64,000 bases of DNA from Acidobacteriota bacterium. GTDB taxonomy: Bacteria > Acidobacteriota > Terriglobia > Terriglobales > Acidobacteriaceae. Numbering within the stretch: the stretch's first letter is position 1; each line of letters begins with the position of its first letter. The DNA is taken from positions 124,001 through 188,000 of the forward strand of contig JAJZBZ010000003.1 of NCBI GenBank assembly GCA_021846275.1, in the 5' to 3' direction. Shown piece by piece: positions 53,218 to 63,354 of this stretch. The position numbers and the translations under genes were made by a program. The notes under the pieces are model-generated. The model had not been told where the DNA came from. It did no database searches and saw only the letters and a program-made list of their open reading frames with translations.

Positions 53218-53937
53218 ATGTCTGTGAAATCGACCGCAAGACTGCTCATTGCAGCCCTTTGCCTTGCCTTCCTGCCGATGCCCGCGCACGCCGCGACGAA
53301 GACGAAAAAGGCCGCCACGCACCAGCCCACCGGACCGGAGACCGACATCGCTCTCAGCGGCTACGCATGGCTGAACACCACCTCCAACGTCAGCAGCGGA
53401 CTCACCCAGATTCCCGCCAACTCCGTCGGCGGCATGATCGAGGCGCGCCACATCTCCAGCCCGCTCATCGGCTACGAGATCAGCTACGGCTACAACCGCG
53501 CCAATCAGGAGTACAGCAACCCGATCTCCTGCCCCGGCGCAAGCTGCCCGCTCGCTCCCTACGCCGCCAGCGTCTCGGCCAACGCCAGTCAGATTTTCGG
53601 CAACTGGGTCATGACCTTCCGGCTCAAGGGCATTCACTTCTTCGCGCTCGGCGGTGGCGGCATGGTCCTCTTCCAGCCCAGCAAGGGCACGCTCTACTCC
53701 TACTCGCTCCAGGACAACCCGGCTTTTCAGAGCGCCCCCATGCCCACCAGCGGCACCAGTGCTCCGGCCTTTGACTACGGCGTTGGAGTTGACTGGGCGC
53801 TCTGGCATCACCTCGGCGCTCGCTTCCAGTACCGCGGCGTCATGTACAAATCGCCGACTCTGACCTCGTCCTTCAGCTCCACCAACGTCTTCACCCAGAG
53901 CTACGAACCAGTGGTCGGCGTCACCTATCGCTTCTGA
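53218..53937 (+). CDS. outer-membrane beta-barrel protein, paralog 3 of 3
   Basis: 239 residues and more diverged: signal peptide LLIAALCLAFLPMPAHA, then TDIALSGYAWLNTTSN, SVGGMIEARHISSPLIGYEISYGYNRANQEY, WHHLGARFQYRGVMYKS and C-terminal VTYRF. ATG 53218 has GGAG 7 bases upstream; an in-frame ATG at 53197 is an alternative. It lacks the duplicated leader of the other two. Confidence 0.82.
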   Translation: MSVKSTARLLIAALCLAFLPMPAHAATKTKKAATHQPTGPETDIALSGYAWLNTTSNVSSGLTQIPANSVGGMIEARHISSPLIGYEISYGYNRANQEYSNPISCPGASCPLAPYAASVSANASQIFGNWVMTFRLKGIHFFALGGGGMVLFQPSKGTLYSYSLQDNPAFQSAPMPTSGTSAPAFDYGVGVDWALWHHLGARFQYRGVMYKSPTLTSSFSSTNVFTQSYEPVVGVTYRF

Positions 53938-53995
53938 TCGCTCGATTTCCCCGGCGTTTTCGCATCCCCACATCGAAGAGCGCAAAATAAAAACC

Positions 53996-54442
53996 ATGAG
54001 TCACGAAGGCATACAGTTCCTCAGCCGCGAAGAGCAGCAGCAGCGAGAGCGCGACGAAGCCCGCGCCAGCCAGCTCAGCCGCCAGGCGCTCACTCCGGCG
54101 AAAGTCCGCGTCCTCGTCACCGAAGGCACCGGCATGGAGATCGACTGGCAGGACGGCCATCGCAGTCAATGGAGCTTCGCCTGGCTGCGCCACGCCTGCC
54201 CCTGCGCCACCTGCGTCGAAGAGCGCAAAAACGACGGACGCCAGCCCGGCCAGCCCAAAGCCAAACCCTCCCAGCTTCTGCCGCTCTACGAACCGCCCGC
54301 GCGCCCATCCAGCGCCCATCCCACCGGACGCTACGCCATCCAGTTCCAGTGGCAGGACGGCCACACCGCTGGAATCTACTCCTGGGACTTCCTGCGCCGC
54401 AACTGCCAGTGCGAAACCTGCCGCGCAGAGAGTCGTCAGTAG
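53996..54442 (+). CDS. DUF971 (GBBH-like N-terminal domain) protein
   Basis: 148 residues. WQDGHRSQWSFAWLRHACPCATCVEE and WQDGHTAGIYSWDFLRRNCQCETC are two halves of a DUF971 domain with CxC..C-type cysteines that could bind metal. Members often accompany iron-sulfur or Mrp proteins; none is adjacent here. The last four codons and stop (ESRQ-TAG) merge into the GTCAG repeat that follows, so the natural C-terminus may have been altered by the repeat. Confidence 0.85.
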   Translation: MSHEGIQFLSREEQQQRERDEARASQLSRQALTPAKVRVLVTEGTGMEIDWQDGHRSQWSFAWLRHACPCATCVEERKNDGRQPGQPKAKPSQLLPLYEPPARPSSAHPTGRYAIQFQWQDGHTAGIYSWDFLRRNCQCETCRAESRQ

Positions 54443-54475
54443 TCAGTCGTCAGTCGTCAGTGGTCAGCCGTCAGC
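54432..54475 (+). repeat. GTCAGT-type short tandem repeat
   Basis: GTCGTCAGTAGTCAGTCGTCAG-like units with a 7-10 base rhythm, starting inside the last codons of the DUF971 gene. A related repeat in the opposite sense lies at 56218-56290, on the other side of the FG-GAP gene. Confidence 0.8.
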
Positions 54476-54560
54476 CATACCGCTGCCGTTGCCTTTCTTG
54501 TTGTCATTCCCGAAGGGAATCTGCTTTTGCTTTTTGCTTCAGCCTCAGCCACAGCAAGCC

Positions 54561-54757
54561 CGCGACCAGCGGAAGCGGTAACAAAAGTCCGTGGCGCGCG
54601 AAGCACGCGGCTGCTCCATGCAATGGCTGCATGCAATGCTCATTCCCGCAAGGAATCTGCTGTTCCCGTCAGCCTCAGCCTTCGCCCACCCGCGACCAAC
54701 GGGAGCGGCCACAAATGGTGGTGGCGCGCAGAGCGCGCGGCTGCTCCATGCAATGGC
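54561..54757 (+). repeat. Dispersed repeat: two cores, period 130 bp
   Basis: Cores at 54561-54627 and 54691-54757 (GCGACCAACGGGAGCGG ... GTGGCGCGCAGAGCGCGCGG ... CCATGCAATGGC). A linker element, CATTCCCG(A/C)A(G)GGAATCTGCT, precedes each. The second core ends on the stop codon of the opposing FG-GAP gene. Together with the GTCAG repeat it fills the gap 54443-54756. Confidence 0.9.
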
Positions 54758-56172
54758 TATTCCAGCGGCGGGCCGTCTTCCTGCTGCACGCGCACGCCTT
54801 CGCCCACATACGGCCAGTTCGGATCGAGCAGCAGCTCTTTTTCCCGCGTCGCCGCCGGAACCTTGTCGATGGTCAGGTTCTCGAAGAAGTGGACGCCGGT
54901 CTTGCCCGCCGTCGCCAGGTCGATGTCGCCATCCTTGTCCAGATCGAGCGCCAGAATCTGCGTGCCCACGCCCGCCGTTCCGTTCACGCTGATCGCGTGC
55001 CGCGTAAACGTCGCGTGTTTGCGGTCAATCGTGTAGTAGTAGACCACCAGCGGATCGTACGATCCCGGATCATGCCCGCTGTGTCCGCGATAGCGCTTGC
55101 CCGCAATCAGTTCCGGCACGCCGTCGCCGTTGATGTCGGCCAGCTTCAGCGCGTGAATCTGCGAATACGATTCGTCAATCACATGCCGCACCCAGTGCCG
55201 CGAACTGCCCGTTCCGCGCTGCTCCAGCCAGTAGAGGCCATAGCTGTGTCCCTGGCCATAAATGATGTCCATCTTCCCATCGTTGTTCACGTCGTAGCCC
55301 AGAATCGGAAACCCCGCATCGCCCAGATTCCAGTCCGGATGCCACTCCCATTTGTCGTGGTCGGCGTCGATATTGCGAAACCAGCCGTACGGCGTCAGAA
55401 TATCCGGCTTGCCATCGCCGTCAATATCGGCCACGCCAATCCCGTGCCCGTCCTGCTCGCGCTTGCCCACATGATGCACCTTCGGCACCGGCCCGGAGAA
55501 ATCCACCCACAGAATCCCCGAATGGTTATAGTGCGCCAGCGCGATGTCCGGCTTGCCGTCGCCATTGATGTCGGCCATCACGCCGCCCTCGGTGTCGTAG
55601 CTGTCGGTGATCTTGTGCTCGACCCACAAGCCGCCAGCCTTGCCCGGATTCTCAAACCACCACAGCCCGTTCAGCATCCATCCCGTGGTCACCACATCCG
55701 GCCGTCCGTCGTGGTTCACGTCCACGGCCCACTCGCCGCTGTCGGAGACAAACTCGTTCAGGATGCCCACCTGCCGATACTGGTGCCGCTTCCACTCGCC
55801 GCCCAGCGGTCCGGGATTTTCATACCAGTAAGCCCCGCTCAGCAGGTCCGGCCAGCCGTCGCCATTCACGTCCATCGTGCAAATCCCCTCGGCATGGTCC
55901 ATCCCCAGCCGATGCACCAGAAACGTCGTCTGCGGCACACCGCCCGGACCGTTGCCGGGATGAATCAGTCGCGGCTGCACGGGCTTCTGCGGCACGGCCT
56001 GCGTGCCCGCCTGTGCCCACGCCGCCACACCAGCCATTGCCACGCCGGCCATTGCCACGCCAGCCAGCGCCACTCCCGCCAGCAGACCGCCAGCCGTCGC
56101 CACAGTCGGCCAGCCGCGCCACGCAGCCCGCAGCCCATCTGACCATCCGTTCATTTCTATCCATCCGTTCAT
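54757..56172 (-). CDS. secreted FG-GAP/VCBS repeat protein
   Basis: 471 residues. After an export signal made of repeated Ala/Gly/Val (ATAGGLLAGVALAGVAMAG) come about seven beta-propeller repeats with calcium-binding loops DVNGDGWPD, DVNHDGRPD, DINGDGKPD, DIDGDGKPD, DVNNDGKMD, DINGDGVPE and DLDKDGDID. A carbohydrate- or protein-binding extracellular role is likely. The ATG at 56172 has GGGAGG upstream; the frame continues upstream only through repeat DNA. The stop TAG overlaps the end of the dispersed repeat. Confidence 0.87.
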   Translation of the reverse strand: MNGWIEMNGWSDGLRAAWRGWPTVATAGGLLAGVALAGVAMAGVAMAGVAAWAQAGTQAVPQKPVQPRLIHPGNGPGGVPQTTFLVHRLGMDHAEGICTMDVNGDGWPDLLSGAYWYENPGPLGGEWKRHQYRQVGILNEFVSDSGEWAVDVNHDGRPDVVTTGWMLNGLWWFENPGKAGGLWVEHKITDSYDTEGGVMADINGDGKPDIALAHYNHSGILWVDFSGPVPKVHHVGKREQDGHGIGVADIDGDGKPDILTPYGWFRNIDADHDKWEWHPDWNLGDAGFPILGYDVNNDGKMDIIYGQGHSYGLYWLEQRGTGSSRHWVRHVIDESYSQIHALKLADINGDGVPELIAGKRYRGHSGHDPGSYDPLVVYYYTIDRKHATFTRHAISVNGTAGVGTQILALDLDKDGDIDLATAGKTGVHFFENLTIDKVPAATREKELLLDPNWPYVGEGVRVQQEDGPPLE

Positions 56173-56217
56173 CCGGCAACCTCCCTGTCCGCTTCGACGC
56201 GCGCGTGTGTCGGCGGC

Positions 56218-56290
56218 TGACCGCCAAAAAACTGACCCCCGACAACTGGCCCCTGACGACTGACCCCTGACCACTGGCCCCTGTCCGCTA
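56218..56290 (-). repeat. GTCAG-type repeat, inverted relative to 54432-54475
   Basis: On the minus strand CAGGGGCCAGTGGTCAGGGG followed by GTCAGTCGTCAGGGG-like units. It lies in the 288-base gap upstream of the FG-GAP gene; no other feature is seen there. Confidence 0.7.
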
Positions 56291-56460
56291 CCACGCGCGC
56301 GCGTATCGGCAGCGCGACAGGCATCCAGTATCGTCGTCGCGCACCGGGAACGCAACCCGGTTCCAATTCGGCGTTCCGCTCTGCAAAATTATCAAATCCG
56401 TAACAAACCACTGCGGATACCGCCTGCCGGAAATGGTTTCCTTTTGACCTCAGCCGATAG

Positions 56461-57027
56461 ATGGACGTATCTTGGTTGTGGAAAACTCTTGCGGGAAGGT
56501 TGGGCGCTTCTTCGATGAGTATCGGTTCCTTTGGCGACGATCTGCGCATGGAGCGGCTGAGCCGCGGCATTGCGCTGGAGCAGATTACGGAGATCACCAA
56601 GGTCAGCTCCCGCCACCTCATGGCGCTTGAGTCCAACCAGTTTCGCGCCCTGCCCGGCGGCATCCTGAACAAAGGCATCGTTCGCGCCTACGTCAACGTC
56701 GTCGGCCTCGACGAGAGCGACTGGATGACCCGCTTCCAGCGCGCCTGCACGGCCAGCGGAGAGTCCATCGAAGACCAGAGCTGGGTCGAGTTCGCTGCCA
56801 ACGTCGGTCGCGCCCGCATGCGCAGCCACGAACTGCGCCTGCTGCGGCTGAAGTGGATGGGAGCCGCGGCCCTGCTGCTGGTCGTCGCGCTGGCCTCGTT
56901 CGTTGCCATCCGCTATTACGGCTTCCGCGCCGGCTGGTGGCCTTCGGTTCTGCCGCTCCACGTCTGGCTCAGCCACATCTCCGCGCAGCTTGCCTCGTTC
57001 ATCCAGAACCACCCCGCGCAGGGCTAG
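56461..57027 (+). CDS. RodZ-like HTH membrane protein
   Basis: 188 residues: an HTH_25-type cytoplasmic domain (about 22-95: GDDLRMERLSRGIALEQI, SSRHLMALESNQFRALPGG, GIVRAYVNVVGLD) and one membrane segment (about 138-156, GAAALLLVVALASFVAI), then a short outer tail. This matches the first half of RodZ, a cell-shape protein, but the long periplasmic domain is absent. ATG 56516 (MSIGSFGDDLR) is an alternative start; neither has a strong ribosome-binding site. Confidence 0.8.
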   Translation: MDVSWLWKTLAGRLGASSMSIGSFGDDLRMERLSRGIALEQITEITKVSSRHLMALESNQFRALPGGILNKGIVRAYVNVVGLDESDWMTRFQRACTASGESIEDQSWVEFAANVGRARMRSHELRLLRLKWMGAAALLLVVALASFVAIRYYGFRAGWWPSVLPLHVWLSHISAQLASFIQNHPAQG

Positions 57028-57280
57028 CCCGCCGCGCCAATCCTGCCGCGCCGTCCAGCCGTCCGCCATTCACCCAGCGCCGTTCACCCCGCGATGCCGC
57101 CCTCTGAGCGCGCCGTGCCACCCGTTGAGCCATCCCGTTTTTGCCCTCACCGCCGCAAACCGATACCATAAAAGGAAAGCCATCCGGCCTCCGGCGCATG
57201 CTCCGTTTGCAGCGCTTCGCGTCGCCGGACCCCACCGCGACAGTCCTGCGCTCCGGCGCTGCGGCTGAAGGAGTATCGAT

Positions 57281-58444
<1,164 letters not shown>

Positions 58445-58473
58445 GCGCAGTCGCGATCCGCATCAACTCACAG

Positions 58474-58503
58474 AAACCGAGGGCCATCCAGCCCTCGGTT
58501 TTC
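58474..58503 (+). terminator. Rho-independent terminator after metK
   Basis: Perfect 11-bp stem (AAACCGAGGGC 58474-58484 with GCCCTCGGTTT 58491-58501), 6-base loop, and a short T run at 58499-58502. Confidence 0.85.
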
Positions 58504-58597
58504 ATCTTCGATCCAATCTTTTCTTGCGCCCGCTTTGATGCCAACTGCCCCGAATCCCGTCTCAATGCTTAGAATCATTAGGGAGATGGTTACCGGC

Positions 58598-59392
58598 ATG
58601 AACAGATGGTTGGCACTGGCAGCACTGGCGCTCTGTTTCGCAGCGCCCGTCGCGCAGGCAAAGAAAAAGCAGGCCGCAGCGCAGACCGCAGGCGCAGCGC
58701 AAACCCAGACCCAAACCCAAACCTGGACCTACGACGGCCCCTACGGCGCGCTGCGCTGGGACAAGCTCAACCCCGACTGGCGCGTCTGCGCCACGGGCAA
58801 GCAGCAGTCACCCATCAACATCCACAAGGTCCGCCTGAACAAATCCCTGCCGCCGCTTGAGTTCCACTACATGAGCGGCCCCATGAAGCTCGTCAACGAC
58901 GGCCACACCGTTCGCGTCACCCCGCCCGACGGCAGCTATCTCACTGTCGGCGGCACGCGCTACGATCTCGTCGAGTTCCACTTCCACCATCCCGGCGAAG
59001 AGGTCATCGGCGGCCAGCTTTCGGATATGAGCGTCCAGTTCGTCCACCGCAGCGCCCAGGGCAAAACGCTCATCGTCGCCGTCGAGATGAACGAGGGTGA
59101 CGCCAACACGATCCTCGCCGGCCTCTGGGAGCAGTTGCCCAAAACCACCGGAGCCAGCGGTGCCACCAAGCTGATGCTCAACCCCGACGGCCTGCTGCCC
59201 ACCGATCGCGGCTACTGGACCTACGCCGGCTCGCTCACCGAGCCGCCCTGCACCGAGGGCGTCCAGTGGTACGTCCTGCAACAGCCGATCACGCTCTCCC
59301 GCTGGCAACTGAATGCCTTCGCCGCGCTCTTCCAGCGCAACGACCGCCCGGACCAGCCCGCGCACAGCCGCCGCGTCTACGCCAGCGAATAA
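58598..59392 (+). CDS. periplasmic alpha-carbonic anhydrase
   Basis: Hydrates CO2 to bicarbonate at a zinc centre. 264 residues with signal peptide (LALAALALCFAAPVAQA), a Gln/Thr dipeptide run (QTQTQTQT), then the alpha-CA domain: QQSPINIH, the zinc histidines H128 and H130 in VEFHFHHPGEE and H150 in QFVHRS, and YWTYAGSLTEPPCTEGVQWYV near the end. The 20-residue gap between second and third His fits bacterial members. ATG 58598 begins the signal peptide; ATG 58586 is an alternative. Confidence 0.92.
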   Translation: MNRWLALAALALCFAAPVAQAKKKQAAAQTAGAAQTQTQTQTWTYDGPYGALRWDKLNPDWRVCATGKQQSPINIHKVRLNKSLPPLEFHYMSGPMKLVNDGHTVRVTPPDGSYLTVGGTRYDLVEFHFHHPGEEVIGGQLSDMSVQFVHRSAQGKTLIVAVEMNEGDANTILAGLWEQLPKTTGASGATKLMLNPDGLLPTDRGYWTYAGSLTEPPCTEGVQWYVLQQPITLSRWQLNAFAALFQRNDRPDQPAHSRRVYASE

Positions 59393-59749
59393 CTCCGCCC
59401 CGACGCGAGCTTCCAGCGCAGCCCGATCCGCGCATCCGTCCGGCAATCGCCGTGCAAACCTCACCCAACGCCGCCCACAAAATCCGCTTCACCTGCGGCG
59501 TTTCCCGTTTTGCACAGCCATTGGCGCGGGGTTGTCGCTCGTGGTTCCGCTCAACCACCACAAAATACAATCTGTAGTGGTTTTCGCTTGACGAGCACAA
59601 GCTACAGCGTTATTTTTGCAACTACGGCTGCAAACCCCGCAGGCCTGCCAGAGGCGATTCACCCCTCCGCACAGGTGCCCGTCCGGAGTTCACCGCCCGT
59701 CACAATCCGGCACGGCTTTCCGCTACCGCCATCTCTTTCAGGAGCCTCC
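59393..59749. other. 357-base upstream region of nrdJ
   Basis: Contains the predicted nrdJ promoter and inverted repeat (separate entry). I looked for a cobalamin riboswitch and did not find its conserved B12 box. No ORF is supportable. Confidence 0.4.
59553..59616 (+). promoter_or_regulatory. Predicted nrdJ promoter with upstream palindrome
   Basis: TTGACG (59588-59593) and TATTTT (59611-59616) have an ideal 17-base spacer. Just upstream AACCAC (59553-59558) and GTGGTT (59577-59582) form an inverted repeat, and CACAAnnTACA occurs twice (59559-59569 and 59596-59606), the second between -35 and -10. A repressor such as NrdR could bind, but the match to the NrdR box is weak. Confidence 0.55.
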
Positions 59750-62700
59750 ATGTACGAGAACTATTCCGCCTCCACGCCAGCGTCCGCCAGCGCAGGATCT
59801 TCGCCAGCATCCACACCCGCGCGAGGCGGCCTCACCTTCACGCGCCGCTTCTCGCGCGTCGGCGTCTCGCCCTATGACGAGGTCCAGTGGGAGACGCGCG
59901 ACGCGCTCATCACCGACGCCAAGGGCCGCACCATCTTCGAGCAAAAGGCCGTCGAAGTCCCCGTTGACTGGTCGATGACCGCGACCAACATTGTCGCTTC
60001 CAAATACCTCCACGGCCAGATGGACACGCCCGAGCGCGAGACCGGCGTCCGCCAGCTCGTCGCCCGCGTCGCCGAAACCATTCGCGACTGGGGCCTGCGC
60101 GGCGGCTACTTCGCCAGCGCCCAGGACGCGGCCATCTTCCACGATGAGCTGGTCGCCATGCTCGTCAGCCAGCGTGTCGCCTTCAACTCTCCCGTCTGGT
60201 TCAACGTCGGCTGCGACCGCCTCGAACCCAACTCCGACGCGCAGAACTGGCACTGGGATCCCCAGTCTCAGAGCGTCCGCTTCTCCACCACCGGCTACAG
60301 CACGCCCCAGTGCTCGGCCTGCTTCATCAACTCCGTCGAAGACTCGCTCGACTCCATCCTGACCCTGGCCAAAACCGAGGGCATGCTCTTCAAGTGGGGT
60401 TCCGGCACCGGCACCAATCTCTCCAGCATTCGCGGCTCCATGGAGCTGCTCTCCGGCGGCGGCACTGCCTCCGGCCCCTTGAGCTTCATGCGCGGCTTTG
60501 ACGCCTTCGCCGGCGTCATCAAATCCGGCGGCAAAACCCGTCGCGCCGCCAAGATGGTCATCCTCAACGTCGATCACCCCGACATCGTCGATTTCATCGA
60601 GTGCAAAAGCAAGGAAGAGGCCAAGGCTTTCACCCTCATCCGCGCCGGTTACGACGGCTCCGGTCCCGACTCCGAGGCCTACTCGTCCATCTTCTTCCAG
60701 AACGCCAACAACTCCGTCCGCGTCAGCGACGAGTTCATGCTCGCCTGCGAGCGCGACTCCGAGTTCTCGACGCTCACCGTCAAGGACCGCCAGCCTGCCG
60801 CAACCTACAAGGCCCGCGAGATCCTGCACAAAATCGCCGAGGCCACCTGGCAGTGCGGCGACCCCGGCATGCAGTTCGACTCCACCATCAACCGCTGGCA
60901 CACCAGCAAAAACTCCGGCCGCATCAACGCCTCGAACCCCTGCTCGGAGTACATGTTCCTCGACAACTCCGCCTGCAACCTCGCCAGCTTCAACCTGCTC
61001 AAATTCGTCAACTCCGCCGGAGCCTTTGACATCGCCGCCTATCGCCACGCCATCTCCGTCGTCATCACCGCCATGGAGATCCTCGTCGACAACTCCGGCT
61101 ACCCCACCGAGGCCATCGCAAAAAACTCCCACGACTACCGCCCCCTCGGCCTCGGATACGCCAATCTCGGCGCGCTCCTCATGGCCTGCGGACTTCCCTA
61201 CCACTCCGACGCCGGACGCGACTACGCCGCCTGCCTCACGGCCATCCTCTGCGGCCAGGCTTATCTGCAATCGTCCATCATCGCCGCCACCTGCCCGCCG
61301 CTCGGCTCCGCCACCCCGCTCACCGCACAGGTTGATCACCTCGGCGGTGCCTGCCCCGGCTTTTACGTCAATCGCGAACCATTCCTCGACGTCATCCGCA
61401 TGCACCGCGCCGAGGTCAACAAGATCGGCAAATCCCGCCTCAGCGCCGAGCCATTCACGACTCCCCAGCTCGACGCCCTGCTCGAAGCCAGCCGCGAATG
61501 CTGGGACATGGCCCTCATCTACGGCGAACGCTACGGCTATCGCAACTCCCAGACCACCGTCCTCGCCCCCACCGGCACCATCGGCTTCATGATGGACTGC
61601 GACACCACCGGCATCGAGCCGGACCTCGCCCTCGTCAAGTACAAAAAGCTCGTCGGCGGCGGCATGATCAAAATCGTCAACCAGACCGTCCCCTCCGCGC
61701 TCTTCAAACTCGGCTACTCCGACGATGAAGTCAACGCCATCGTCAGCTACATCGACGCCACCGGCACCATCGAAGGCGCGCCCGGCATCCGCCCCGAACA
61801 TCTCGCCGTCTTCGACTGCTCCTTCCGTCCCGCCAAAGGCACGCGCTCCATCCACTACATGGGCCACATCCAAATGATGGCCGCCACCCAGCCATTCCTC
61901 TCTGGAGCCATCTCCAAAACCGTCAACCTGCCCAACGAGGCCACCGTTCAGGAGATCGCCGAGGCCTACACCGAAAGCTGGCGACAGGGACTCAAAGCCG
62001 TCGCCATCTACCGCGACGGCTCCAAAGGCGTCCAGCCGCTCAACGTCTCGGCGGAGACAAAGTCTGCGCCCGCTGACTCCGCGCTCACTCAGGCCGCCAC
62101 ACGCGCTCTCAGCGCCCTCGCCAGCGGCTCACCCGCCGCCACCGCAGACCTCGCCGCGCTCAGCGAAACATCCACCGAGCGCGTCGAACTCGATGCAAAA
62201 TCCATCCCCGCCGCAGCCCGCGCCTTCGAGGCAGCTCTCTCGCGCCTCACCGCGGCGACAATCGCAGCAGCACCAGCGCCCGCAGCGCCAGCAATCGCCG
62301 CGCTCGCCAGCCCAAATCCCGCTCCCAACCTCAGCCAGGACCAGAACGCCCCACCCCGCGCCGTCCGCCATCGCCTGCCCGAGGAGCGAGCCTCCATCAC
62401 CCACAAATTCTCCATCGGCGGCCATGAGGGCTACATCACCGTCGGCCTCTATCCCAGCGGACAGCCCGGCGAAATCTTCATCCGCATGGCCAAGGAAGGC
62501 TCCACCGTCTCCGGCCTCATGGACGCCTTCGCCACCGCCATCTCCCTCGCGCTCCAGCACGGCGTCCCGCTCAAAATCCTCTGCGAAAAATTCGCACACA
62601 CCCGCTTCGAACCCTCCGGCTGGACCGGCAACGAACAGATCGGCTACGCCAAGAGCCTCATGGACTACATCTTCCGCTGGCTCCAGCTTCGATTCCTCTC

Positions 62701-63220
62701 CGGCACCCAGCTCTCGCTCTTCGCCAGCGCCGGTTCTGGCGTCGGCACAGCCACGGCGCAGCTCGCCGCGCCCGACCCGGAAGCAGAGATGGAAGCCGCC
62801 GCCCAGCCCTCGCCCTACGCCGCGCCTGCTCCGGCAGCAGCAGCAGACCCGGAGTACTCCAATCCAGTCGCGCAGATTCCCGACGCGCCAACTCAGGCCA
62901 CGCAGAATCAGGCCGCTCGTCAGTCCATGGCCCGCATGGTCGCCGACCTCGCCCGCCGACTCGACAGCGTCAGCACGGCCTCACCCGCCAGCCAGCCTCC
63001 GGCGGCACCGCAACCTCAAGCGGCCACGCAACCCCCAGCCGCACCGGAAGCCGAGATGCCCAGACTCCACGACCGCGGCCTCTACCACGCCGCCGACGCC
63101 ATGCGCTCCATGTACGAGATGGGCGACGCCCCCAGTTGCAGCACCTGCGGAGCCATCATGGTCCGCAACGGCAGTTGCTACCGCTGCATGAGCTGCGGCT
63201 CCACCAGCGGCTGCAGCTAA
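59750..63220 (+). CDS. nrdJ: adenosylcobalamin-dependent ribonucleotide reductase (class II)
   Basis: Reduces ribonucleotides to deoxyribonucleotides with adenosylcobalamin. 1,156 residues. VAFNSPVWFNVGC, CSACFINSVEDSLDSI, GTGTNLSSIRGS, NPCSEYMFLDNSACNLAS, PTGTIGFMMDCDTTGIEPD and LVKYKKLVGGGMIKIVNQ form the catalytic barrel. A second half carries HKFSIGGHEGYITVGLYP, and the C-terminal CSTCGAIMVRNGSCYRCMSCG is the usual cysteine-rich thiol-relay or zinc tail. Two Ala/Pro/Gln-rich low-complexity linkers (about 770-870 and 1010-1110) are longer than normal. The ATG at 59750 has AGGAG 6 bases upstream. CobO in the same window would supply the cofactor. Confidence 0.95.
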   Translation: MYENYSASTPASASAGSSPASTPARGGLTFTRRFSRVGVSPYDEVQWETRDALITDAKGRTIFEQKAVEVPVDWSMTATNIVASKYLHGQMDTPERETGVRQLVARVAETIRDWGLRGGYFASAQDAAIFHDELVAMLVSQRVAFNSPVWFNVGCDRLEPNSDAQNWHWDPQSQSVRFSTTGYSTPQCSACFINSVEDSLDSILTLAKTEGMLFKWGSGTGTNLSSIRGSMELLSGGGTASGPLSFMRGFDAFAGVIKSGGKTRRAAKMVILNVDHPDIVDFIECKSKEEAKAFTLIRAGYDGSGPDSEAYSSIFFQNANNSVRVSDEFMLACERDSEFSTLTVKDRQPAATYKAREILHKIAEATWQCGDPGMQFDSTINRWHTSKNSGRINASNPCSEYMFLDNSACNLASFNLLKFVNSAGAFDIAAYRHAISVVITAMEILVDNSGYPTEAIAKNSHDYRPLGLGYANLGALLMACGLPYHSDAGRDYAACLTAILCGQAYLQSSIIAATCPPLGSATPLTAQVDHLGGACPGFYVNREPFLDVIRMHRAEVNKIGKSRLSAEPFTTPQLDALLEASRECWDMALIYGERYGYRNSQTTVLAPTGTIGFMMDCDTTGIEPDLALVKYKKLVGGGMIKIVNQTVPSALFKLGYSDDEVNAIVSYIDATGTIEGAPGIRPEHLAVFDCSFRPAKGTRSIHYMGHIQMMAATQPFLSGAISKTVNLPNEATVQEIAEAYTESWRQGLKAVAIYRDGSKGVQPLNVSAETKSAPADSALTQAATRALSALASGSPAATADLAALSETSTERVELDAKSIPAAARAFEAALSRLTAATIAAAPAPAAPAIAALASPNPAPNLSQDQNAPPRAVRHRLPEERASITHKFSIGGHEGYITVGLYPSGQPGEIFIRMAKEGSTVSGLMDAFATAISLALQHGVPLKILCEKFAHTRFEPSGWTGNEQIGYAKSLMDYIFRWLQLRFLSGTQLSLFASAGSGVGTATAQLAAPDPEAEMEAAAQPSPYAAPAPAAAADPEYSNPVAQIPDAPTQATQNQAARQSMARMVADLARRLDSVSTASPASQPPAAPQPQAATQPPAAPEAEMPRLHDRGLYHAADAMRSMYEMGDAPSCSTCGAIMVRNGSCYRCMSCGSTSGCS

Positions 63221-63354
63221 CCGGCCGCCCTCCATCGCCCGCACACGACCGACAGTGGAGGCGGCTCTGTTCGTGCGCCCGAAACTCCGCCCGGATGCGC
63301 AGTCGGCGTATCATTCGTTTCGAGGACATAGTTGCGGCGGAGACGATTTACACG

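Noticed and set aside
51843-53348. 501-codon minus-strand frame across two barrel genes
   Set aside because: Only its last 129 codons have a ribosome-binding site and membrane-protein character; the rest is antisense to paralog 2.
57028-57280. SAM riboswitch upstream of metK
   Set aside because: None of the SAM-I, SAM-II or SAH conserved cores could be recognised; only a good ribosome-binding site is visible.
59393-59749. Cobalamin riboswitch upstream of nrdJ
   Set aside because: No B12 box or the conserved GCCACTG segment.
59738-61873. 711-codon antisense frame opposite nrdJ
   Set aside because: Gly/Glu/Val-rich shadow; nrdJ is certain on the plus strand.
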